From NCBI RefSeq assembly GCF_017569925.1, contig NZ_CP050854.1, positions 1,922,001 to 1,986,000 on the forward strand: a stretch of 64,000 nucleotides of DNA. The letters are read 5' to 3'. Within the stretch, counting starts at the first letter, position 1, and the number at the start of each line of letters is the position of its first letter. Shown piece after piece: positions 57,423-64,000 of this stretch. The position numbers and the translations under genes are program-made. This DNA is from Brenneria izadpanahii (GTDB lineage Bacteria; Pseudomonadota; Gammaproteobacteria; Enterobacterales; Enterobacteriaceae). The notes under the pieces were generated by a model. It searched no databases. It was given only the letters and a program-made list of their open reading frames with translations, and was not told the DNA's origin.

Positions 57423-58292
57423 ATGCATATCACATTACGTCAGTTGGAAGTGTTTACTGAAGTCCTGAAAAGTGGCTCAACCACTCAGGCTTCGGTCGTA
57501 CTTGCTCTTTCTCAATCAGCAGTCAGTGCCGCGCTGGCTGATCTGGAAGGGCAACTGGGGGTCCAATTGTTTGACCGCGTCGGCAAACGGTTAGTCGTAA
57601 ATGAGCATGGCCGCTTGCTTTACCCCAAAGCATTATCGCTGCTTGAACAATCAACGGAGATTGAACAGCTTTTTCGCCGTGATAACGGCGCATTACGTAT
57701 TTATGCCAGCAGCACTATCGGCAACTATTTACTGCCGGCCATGATCGCCCGTTATCGGCAGGATTTTCCTGAAATCCCTCTGGAGTTGCACGTCGGCAAT
57801 ACTCAAGATGTGATTACCAGCGTGTCTGAATTTAGAGTCGATCTCGGGTTGATCGAAGGGCCGTGTCATCACCCTGATTTGGTGACGCAACCCTGGCTGA
57901 AAGATGAGTTGGTGGTCTTCTGCGCTCCGACGCACCCGCTTAGCCAGCAGAAGCTCTCTTTATCGGCGTTGGCCGAAGTTCCCTGGATTTTGCGCGAGCA
58001 AGGTTCAGGAACTCGCGAAGTTCTGGATCACCTACTTCTGGCGCACTTGCCGCGTTTTCGCTTAGTGATGGAGTTGGGCAATTCCGAGGCGATTAAACAC
58101 GCGGTTCGTCATGGTATTGGTATTAGCTGTTTGTCGCGTCACGTTATCGCCGAACAGTTGGAAAGCGGTTCACTGATCGAATTGCCCATTCCGTTGCCTA
58201 AATTTACGCGCACGCTCTATATGGTTCACCATCGCCAGAAGCATCTCTCAAATGTATTACAGCGTTTTCTGAGTTATTGCCGCGAGGCGTAA
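57423..58292 (+). CDS. yeiE: LysR-type regulator YeiE
   Basis: YeiE, 289 residues. The N-terminal winged HTH ([62 protein letters not shown]) is followed by the LysR substrate-binding domain (from about residue 90). It is divergent from yeiH with a 115-base AT-rich gap, and such pairs are usually regulator and target. In relatives it has been linked to motility or sulfite response; I cannot tell which applies here. Confidence 0.93.
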   Translation: MHITLRQLEVFTEVLKSGSTTQASVVLALSQSAVSAALADLEGQLGVQLFDRVGKRLVVNEHGRLLYPKALSLLEQSTEIEQLFRRDNGALRIYASSTIGNYLLPAMIARYRQDFPEIPLELHVGNTQDVITSVSEFRVDLGLIEGPCHHPDLVTQPWLKDELVVFCAPTHPLSQQKLSLSALAEVPWILREQGSGTREVLDHLLLAHLPRFRLVMELGNSEAIKHAVRHGIGISCLSRHVIAEQLESGSLIELPIPLPKFTRTLYMVHHRQKHLSNVLQRFLSYCREA

Positions 58293-58431
58293 CGCGAGAG
58301 ATATATTCTATTGCTAATGATCGGGCTTGAGTTATGAAGCTCACTTATAATTTGGCAATCCTGACTATCGTGACTAACGCTATTTGTTACAATCCCGCCT
58401 CGATTTTTTAGTAAGAGCAATCAGGATAATA

Positions 58432-59904
58432 ATGGCTCAGCAAGACATTCAAAATTCTGTTCCGGGCAGAAATTCTCTGCGCCGTGAACTTAAGGCGCGT
58501 CATTTGACGATGATCGCGATAGGCGGTTCGATAGGCACCGGTTTGTTTGTGGCTTCCGGTGCAACGGTTTCACAGGCCGGGCCGGGTGGGGCGTTACTGT
58601 CTTACATTCTGATTGGCGTGATGGTCTATTTTCTCATGACCAGTCTGGGGGAACTGGCGGCATTTATGCCGGTATCCGGATCGTTTGCCACCTATGGCTC
58701 CCGCTACGTTGAAGAAGGCTTCGGTTTCGCGCTGGGCTGGAATTATTGGTACAACTGGGCCGTAACGATTGCGGTCGACCTGGTCGCCGCCCAATTGGTG
58801 ATGGGATACTGGTTCCCGGAGGTTCCCGGTTGGATATGGAGCGCGCTATTTTTAGCCGTGATGGTGCTATTGAACATCATTTCGGTAAAAGGGTTTGGCG
58901 AAGCGGAATATTGGTTCTCGCTGATTAAAGTCGTGACGGTGGTGATTTTTATCGCCGTCGGCATCCTGATGATTGTCGGGATCTTGCGCGGAGCTGAAAA
59001 TGCGGGGATACACAATTGGCAGATTGGCGATGCGCCGTTTGCCGGTGGTTTTTCCGCCATGGTGGGCGTGGCGATGATTGTCGGTTTCTCGTTCCAGGGA
59101 ACGGAGTTAATCGGCGTGGCCGCCGGGGAATCAGAAAATCCGCGGGAAAATATTCCGCGCGCCATTCGTCAGGTGTTTTGGCGTATTCTGCTGTTTTATA
59201 TCTTCGCTATTCTGATCATCAGCCTGATCATTCCATACACCGACCCGAATCTGCTGCGTAATGACGTAAAAGATATTGCCGTCAGCCCGTTCACGCTGGT
59301 ATTCCAACATGCCGGTTTGCTTTCCGCGGCGGCGGTGATGAACGCGGTTATTCTCACCGCGGTGCTGTCTGCGGGCAACTCCGGGATGTATGCCTGCACC
59401 CGCATGCTGTTTACGCTGGCGTCTGAGGGGAAAGCGCCGCGTCTTTTCGCCAAACTGTCAAAAGGCGGCGTACCCCGCAATGCGCTATATGCGACCGCTG
59501 TGATTGCCGCATTGTGCTTTTTGTCGTCCATGTATGGCAACCAAACGGTCTATCTTTGGTTGTTAAACACCTCAGGCATGACCGGCTTTATCGCCTGGCT
59601 GGGCATCGCCATCAGTCACTATCGTTTCCGTCGCGGTTATGTCAAGGCCGGACTCGATCTGAACCGTCTTCCATACCTTTCCCGTTTCTTTCCGCTGGGG
59701 CCGTTGTTCGCCTTTGTGCTTTGCCTGGTTATTACATTGGGGCAGAACTACCAGGCTTTCCTGGAAGATAAGATCGACTGGTATGGCGTCACGGCAACCT
59801 ATATCGGCATTCCGCTGTTTCTGCTGATCTGGTTCGGCTATAAATTCTCTCGGGGGACGCGCTTCATCAAATATCAGGATATGACGTTCCCGGAACATAA
59901 ATAA
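58432..59904 (+). CDS. lysP: Lysine-specific permease LysP
   Basis: LysP, 490 residues, is an APC-superfamily proton-lysine symporter with 12 helices; in E. coli it also controls the acid sensor CadC. Signatures: LRRELKARHLTMIAIGGSIGTGLFVASGATVSQAGPGGA at the start and GFSFQGTELIGVAAGESENPRENIPRAIRQV in the sixth-seventh helix. Length equals the E. coli protein. The ATG at 58,432 has AGGAT upstream; the frame is open 16 codons earlier. Confidence 0.96.
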   Translation: MAQQDIQNSVPGRNSLRRELKARHLTMIAIGGSIGTGLFVASGATVSQAGPGGALLSYILIGVMVYFLMTSLGELAAFMPVSGSFATYGSRYVEEGFGFALGWNYWYNWAVTIAVDLVAAQLVMGYWFPEVPGWIWSALFLAVMVLLNIISVKGFGEAEYWFSLIKVVTVVIFIAVGILMIVGILRGAENAGIHNWQIGDAPFAGGFSAMVGVAMIVGFSFQGTELIGVAAGESENPRENIPRAIRQVFWRILLFYIFAILIISLIIPYTDPNLLRNDVKDIAVSPFTLVFQHAGLLSAAAVMNAVILTAVLSAGNSGMYACTRMLFTLASEGKAPRLFAKLSKGGVPRNALYATAVIAALCFLSSMYGNQTVYLWLLNTSGMTGFIAWLGIAISHYRFRRGYVKAGLDLNRLPYLSRFFPLGPLFAFVLCLVITLGQNYQAFLEDKIDWYGVTATYIGIPLFLLIWFGYKFSRGTRFIKYQDMTFPEHK

Positions 59905-59917
59905 GCGCGGTTGTTAT

Positions 59918-59947
59918 CGGGTTGTCCCTCCGCGCAGGGACGGCCCG
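59918..59947. terminator. Hairpin downstream of lysP
   Basis: CGGG-TT-GTCCCT, six-base loop, AGGGAC-GG-CCCG. It is a stable two-part stem without a clear T run. It could be the lysP 3' end. Confidence 0.4.
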
Positions 59948-59969
59948 GTTTACGCCGTTAATCTACTCT

Positions 59970-60023
59970 TTACCTTGTCTGCTTTTTGTCTGCTTTGCGT
60001 TTCTGTTTCCCTTTGCCCGCCAT
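59970..60023 (-). CDS. Candidate 17-residue lysine-rich small protein
   Basis: The minus-strand frame reads MAGKGKQKRKADKKQTR and then TAA. AGAGGAG lies five bases before the ATG, as strong as any ribosome binding site in the window. Six lysines and two arginines make it highly basic, as in some ribosome-associated small proteins. It sits alone in the gap between lysP and the TonB receptor. I do not recognise a named family. Expression is not shown, and a chance frame cannot be excluded. Confidence 0.5.
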   Translation of the reverse strand: MAGKGKQKRKADKKQTR

Positions 60024-60165
60024 CGCTTCTCCTCTTTTAATCATAAAAATTGAATAAAGTTGTTTACCTAATCCTTACGAATGCGTTTCATTTCGTCTGC
60101 AATCGTTCAGCATGTTCACTGTAATATCATGTTTTATATGTTGTTTTTTATAAAATATTGTACAG

Positions 60166-60190
60166 GCTAATGATTATGTAAATGATAGTT
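60166..60190 (+). promoter_or_regulatory. Possible Fur box before the TonB receptor
   Basis: GCTAATGATTATGTAAATG matches the 19-base Fur consensus in 12 positions, and a second overlapping register six bases on also matches in 12. Overlapping weak registers are common for Fur sites. It lies about 90 bases before the receptor start in an AT-rich promoter region. Confidence 0.5.
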
Positions 60191-60278
60191 ATTTATATTT
60201 ACAATTATTTCGAATTAATTACACTGTATTTGGCAAAAAAACTCAACGTAACCCATCCGTTTTTAGAAGGGCAAAAAC

Positions 60279-62237
60279 ATGGCAATCAGTATAAGAAAAT
60301 CAGTCGCGCTGGCTCTGGCGGCAACCGCTTCTACATCCGTGGTCGGCGCCACGCAGCAGGATGTGATGGTGGTAACGGCTTCCGGCTATGAACAAAAGAT
60401 CGAGGATTCCGCCGCCTCTATTTCCGTTATTTCTCGCGAACAGCTGGAAACCAAGGCCTACCGTGATGTTACCGACGCGCTGAAAGATGTACCCGGCGTT
60501 GTGGTAACCGGCGGCGCCAGCAGCAGCGATATCAGTATTCGCGGTATGTCGTCTAAATACACCCTGATTCTTGTGGATGGGAAACGAGTTGATACGCGGG
60601 GTACGCGCCCGAACAGCGATAACTCCGGGATTGAACAGGGATGGCTGCCGCCGCTTGCCGCCATTGAGCGGATCGAGGTGGTTCGCGGCCCGATGTCTTC
60701 GCTGTATGGTTCTGATGCGATGGGCGGGGTAATTAACATCATTACCCGGAAAACGCACAGTGAATGGACGGCGTCGGTGCGCGGGGATGCGACGATTCAG
60801 GAAGATCGCGATTCAGGCGATATCTATCAATCGAGTATCTATGCCGCAGGTCCGCTGATTGACGGTCTTTTAGGCGTTCAGGTTAATGGTCTGCTTTCGC
60901 ATCGCAGCGAAGATAGAATCGTTAACGGCTATAACGAGCAGCGTATGCGTAATGGCGGGGTGACATTCACGCTAACGCCCGATGAAAAGAATACGCTGGA
61001 CTTTGATTTATCCCATTCGGTACAGGACAGAAACGTCACGCCGGGTAAATCGATTGAAGTCTCGGACACCGAGTCCGATGTTCGCTATGAGCGTAATAAT
61101 TATGCGATCACCCACAACGGAATCTACGATTTCGGCATAACAACCAGCTATATCCAGCGCGAGGAAACCCGTAATCCGAACCGTGAAATGAAACTGGATA
61201 ATACCGTTTTCAATACTCAGACATCCGTTTACCTTGGCGACCATACCTTGAGTCTGGGCGGACAGTATCGCTATGAGTCTTTAAACGATAAGGGCAATCA
61301 GCTGTCGACGGCGCAGGATCTGGAGAAACTGACGCGCAAGAGCTGGGCGCTGTTTGCCGAAGACGAATGGCAAATGACCAACGATTTTGCGCTGACCACC
61401 GGTCTGCGGATGGATAGCGATGAAAACTATGGTTCGCATTGGACGCCCAGAGCCTATGGCGTATGGCACCTGGCGGAGCAGTGGACGTTGAAGGGCGGGG
61501 TGTCGGCCGGGTATCGGTCGCCCGATTTGCGTCATACGGTTAAAAACTGGGGGCAGGCAACCGGGGGCCGGGCGGGTAATGCGATCATTCTGGGAAATCC
61601 GGATCTTAAGCCGGAAAAAAGTCTGAGCCAGGAAGTCGGTATCATCTGGGATAACCGTGAAGGGATGAATTTCGGCGTAACGCTCTTTAATACGGATTAC
61701 AAAGATAAAATCACCGAGGCCCGTGAATGTGAAACTCCTACCGGCCAAACGGCCGCCTGTCCGTATGACGGCCATAACTATCGCTTCATCAGTCATCGGA
61801 TCAATGTTGATAAAGCGATCATGCGCGGGGTTGAATCGACGTTCAACTGGGACATTACCGACGATTTATCGCTAGCCTCCAGCTACACCTATACCTATTC
61901 GGAACAGAAGAGCGGCGAGTTTAAAGGCAAGCCGTTAAACCAGATGCCGAAGCATATGTTCAATAGCACATTGAACTGGAAAGCCACCGAGGATCTGGGC
62001 GCCTGGGCGCGGGTGAATTATCGCGGGAAGACTTCAGAATATTTAGGCCGCACCACTATGTCTTCGCCTACGCCGTCCTATACGTTTGTCGATATCGGGG
62101 CGACGTATCAGGTAACCAAAGACGTGCAGTTATTGGGCGGCGTCTACAATGTGCTCGATAAACGCGTTGATTATGAAACCTATGAAACGGTTTTGGACGG
62201 ACGCCGTTATAACGTGGGCGTGAATGTCACCTTCTGA
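60279..62237 (+). CDS. cirA: TonB-dependent siderophore receptor (CirA-like)
   Basis: A 652-residue outer-membrane receptor, syntenic with and similar to E. coli CirA, the catecholate siderophore and colicin I receptor. Signal peptide about 24 residues, TonB box at QDVMVVTAS, plug domain with SISVISREQLETKAYRDVTDALKDVPGVVV, SIRGMSSKYTLILVDGKRV and ERIEVVRGPMSSLYGSDAMGGVINIIT. The barrel ends GRRYNVGVNVTF with the C-terminal Phe. The exact ligand could differ from CirA. AGAAGGG precedes the ATG. Likely Fur-controlled. Confidence 0.9.
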   Translation: MAISIRKSVALALAATASTSVVGATQQDVMVVTASGYEQKIEDSAASISVISREQLETKAYRDVTDALKDVPGVVVTGGASSSDISIRGMSSKYTLILVDGKRVDTRGTRPNSDNSGIEQGWLPPLAAIERIEVVRGPMSSLYGSDAMGGVINIITRKTHSEWTASVRGDATIQEDRDSGDIYQSSIYAAGPLIDGLLGVQVNGLLSHRSEDRIVNGYNEQRMRNGGVTFTLTPDEKNTLDFDLSHSVQDRNVTPGKSIEVSDTESDVRYERNNYAITHNGIYDFGITTSYIQREETRNPNREMKLDNTVFNTQTSVYLGDHTLSLGGQYRYESLNDKGNQLSTAQDLEKLTRKSWALFAEDEWQMTNDFALTTGLRMDSDENYGSHWTPRAYGVWHLAEQWTLKGGVSAGYRSPDLRHTVKNWGQATGGRAGNAIILGNPDLKPEKSLSQEVGIIWDNREGMNFGVTLFNTDYKDKITEARECETPTGQTAACPYDGHNYRFISHRINVDKAIMRGVESTFNWDITDDLSLASSYTYTYSEQKSGEFKGKPLNQMPKHMFNSTLNWKATEDLGAWARVNYRGKTSEYLGRTTMSSPTPSYTFVDIGATYQVTKDVQLLGGVYNVLDKRVDYETYETVLDGRRYNVGVNVTF

Positions 62238-62251
62238 TCGCCGATAAGCAT

Positions 62252-62289
62252 CTGATACGGGTTGCTGAACCCGTATCAGTTTATTTTTT
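62252..62289. terminator. Terminator after the TonB receptor gene
   Basis: A 12-base perfect stem CTGATACGGGTT / AACCCGTATCAG with a GCTG loop, followed by TTTATTTTTT. Strong terminator for the rightward receptor gene, just before the end of the leftward ABC permease gene. Confidence 0.95.
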
Positions 62290-62307
62290 GTCACACGGCG
62301 GCAATCA

Positions 62308-63303
62308 TCAGCGTTTCTGGATATAGGTCATGGCGAGAGCCAGCGCCAACACCAGACCTTTTATGATATCCATGGCGTAGTACGGAACGGAAAGCATGAC
62401 CAACCCGTTTTGCAGCACGCCGAGAATGACCGCGCCCACCAGCGTTCCCAACGCGTTCGGCTTGCCGGAACCCGCCAGCGAGAAACCGATATAGGCGGCG
62501 GCGACGGCGTCCATTAAATAGCCGCCGCCGGCATTGACCTGTGAGGAACCGATACGGGAAGCCAGTAAAATCCCCCCTAGCGCCGCCAGCAGCGAAGACA
62601 GAATATACGCCTGAACCCGATAGCGCGCCGTCCTGATCCCGGCCAGACGCGCCGCCTCAGGATTACCGCCGATGGCGTACATGCGGCGGCCATGTTTGGT
62701 CAGCGACAGATAGAGCTGAACCACCAAAGTGACGACCAGCATGATGACGACGATGACCGGCACCTGTCCCAGCGTGGCGAAGAATTCCGGAATGACGCCC
62801 TCGGCCATTTCGCCGCTCGGCAGCACCATATTCTGCGTGATGGAGCCACCGTAGCTGTAGGTCATGGCCACGCCCTGAATGACAAACAGGCTGGCGAGCG
62901 TCGCCAGCATATCGGGAATTTTCAGCACCACGATAAGGAAGGCGTTGAATAGACCGACCAGCGTACACAGCAGCAAAGTCAGTACGATGGCTTCGGTGGT
63001 GCCAAAGCCATGCCAGACAAACAGCGAAATCACCAGCGCGTTAGCCAGCGAGGCGGTCGAACCGACGGAAAGATCGAAGCCGCCTACCGACAGGGAGATG
63101 GACACCCCGATCGCAATTACGGTCACGATGGCGATCGAACGCAGGATATTGATGATGTTATAGGGATCGAGAAAATTGTCCGATGCCAGACCGAAGAGCG
63201 CGATCAGCGCGACGACGGTGATCAGCATGCCCCAGTTGTACAGGAATTCAAAAAAACGGTGACGCAAGGGGAGAACCCCGTTAGGTGAAAGTTGGTGACT
63301 CAC
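62308..63303 (-). CDS. Sugar ABC transporter permease (RbsC family)
   Basis: A 331-residue inner-membrane permease of the ribose/galactose (CUT2) class with about ten helices. Family motifs: SIAIVTVIAIGVSISLSVGGFDLSVGSTASL and GRRMYAIGGNPEAARLAGIRTARYRVQAYILS, then GGGYLMDAVAAAYIGFSLAGSGKPNALGTLVGAVILGVLQNGL. The start is GTG at 63,303, overlapping the stop of the ATPase gene. Substrate is not evident. Confidence 0.92.
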   Translation of the reverse strand: MSHQLSPNGVLPLRHRFFEFLYNWGMLITVVALIALFGLASDNFLDPYNIINILRSIAIVTVIAIGVSISLSVGGFDLSVGSTASLANALVISLFVWHGFGTTEAIVLTLLLCTLVGLFNAFLIVVLKIPDMLATLASLFVIQGVAMTYSYGGSITQNMVLPSGEMAEGVIPEFFATLGQVPVIVVIMLVVTLVVQLYLSLTKHGRRMYAIGGNPEAARLAGIRTARYRVQAYILSSLLAALGGILLASRIGSSQVNAGGGYLMDAVAAAYIGFSLAGSGKPNALGTLVGAVILGVLQNGLVMLSVPYYAMDIIKGLVLALALAMTYIQKR

Positions 63304-64000
63304 GCGGGAGTTCCTCCAGTTGAATACAGTAACAGTGTTTCTTCATCAATGGTTGATGCATCCAGTTCGGCGACGATACGCCCATCCCACAATACACAGA
63401 TGCGATCGCATAGCCCGACGAGTTCGGAAAACTCGCCCGAGGCGTAGATAATGCCTTTTCCCTGCCGGGCCAGGCCGTCAATCAGCGAGAACAGATCCTG
63501 TCTCGCTTTGATATCGACGCCTTTGGTGGGTTCATCGAAGATCAGCACCTGCGCCTCGCTGCGCAGCCATTTGCCGATAGCCACTTTTTGCTGATTGCCG
63601 CCGGATAGCCGGGCCAGTTTTTGCATCGGCCCGGTAGTGCGAATGGCTAATTGGCGAATGATTTGTTTCGCCCAGGACAGCGCCTGACGGTGGCTGAATA
63701 CCCCCCAGCGGGAAAAGCTGTTGCTGGCGCTGACGCTAAGATTCATGGCGACGGATTCTTCAATAAAGATGCCTTCCTTACGGCGTTCTTCGGGCACTAA
63801 TGCGATGCCCTGTTCGACCGACCGGTATGGCGAATGGGGACGCCATGAGCCGCCTTGATATTCGCCTTGTTCAATTTGGCAGGGGGCGGCGCCGAACAAC
63901 GCTTTACACAGTTCGGTTTTGCCTGCGCCCGCCAGCCCGGCGATCCCGAGAATCTCGCCTTTACGCAACGTCAGCGAGATGTCCCGCAACAGGGTTTCAT
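63300..64000 (-). CDS. Sugar ABC transporter ATP-binding protein (partial, C-terminal part)
   Basis: The C-terminal half of an RbsA/MglA-type ATPase with two ABC domains; the 5' part is beyond the right edge. The second domain has Walker A GIAGLAGAGKTELCKALFG, the signature LSGGNQQKVAIGKWL, Walker B VLIFDEPTKGVDI and the ETLLRDISLTLRKGEILG entry. It overlaps the permease gene. A periplasmic binding protein gene should lie outside the window. Confidence 0.92.
   Translation of the reverse strand, partial: ETLLRDISLTLRKGEILGIAGLAGAGKTELCKALFGAAPCQIEQGEYQGGSWRPHSPYRSVEQGIALVPEERRKEGIFIEESVAMNLSVSASNSFSRWGVFSHRQALSWAKQIIRQLAIRTTGPMQKLARLSGGNQQKVAIGKWLRSEAQVLIFDEPTKGVDIKARQDLFSLIDGLARQGKGIIYASGEFSELVGLCDRICVLWDGRIVAELDASTIDEETLLLYSTGGTPA

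Noticed and set aside
1..64000. CRISPR arrays, tRNA or rRNA genes
   Set aside because: Reading through the gaps I saw no regularly spaced repeats and no tRNA-like or rRNA sequence; a covariance-model search would be needed to exclude small RNAs.

Overview
The window comes from an enterobacterial chromosome, most likely a soft-rot or plant-associated member of the Pectobacteriaceae (Dickeya, Pectobacterium or Brenneria-like). Gene order on the right side (radD, rsuA-bcr, yejG, yejFEBA, mepS, lpxT, yeiR, efpL, yeiW, setB, fruBKA, nfo, yeiH/yeiE, lysP, cirA-like) matches the E. coli yej-yei-cir segment. The compact flagellin, the flagellin-modification genes and the Rpn genes fit that family. 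The genus is an inference.

Positions 1-13,930 are flagellar: fliP (partial) O N M L K J I H G F read leftward, with many 1-8 base overlaps, then fliE rightward, a small DUF333 protein, fliT-fliS-fliD leftward and fliC rightward. Back-to-back sigma-28 promoters with near-consensus sequence lie between fliD and fliC.

In E. coli fliC lies next to fliA, but here 17 kb of accessory DNA separates them (13,931-31,201). The first half (14.2-23.6 kb) looks like a flagellin-glycan locus. It holds a methyltransferase-TPR-OGT fusion, a DegT/VioA-type sugar aminotransferase, an ATP-grasp ligase, a Gfo/Idh oxidoreductase, an FkbM methyltransferase and a family-2 glycosyltransferase with TPRs. The second half (23.6-31 kb) holds two near-identical rpn nuclease genes and several rpn fragments. 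They bracket two metabolic modules: a ThDP-dependent benzoylformate-decarboxylase-like enzyme, and an acetylpolyamine amidohydrolase with an APC permease. Five copies of the roughly 90-bp DNA that precedes each rpn gene mark the joints.

The right half starts with fliA-fliZ and phoH and continues with housekeeping and transport genes: ribosome maturation and L25, the YejABEF peptide transporter, the MepS and LpxT envelope enzymes, the fructose PTS with strong Cra operators, Nfo, LysP, an iron-regulated TonB receptor, and a sugar ABC transporter that runs off the right edge.

Three genes (the OGT fusion, the ATP-grasp gene and yeiH) carry four single-base frame breaks. Each sits at a run of four G and is repaired by adding one G. 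This is either a sequencing artefact or real loss, and it affects how the flagellin locus should be read. A 17-codon lysine-rich reading frame with a strong ribosome binding site lies between lysP and the TonB receptor.
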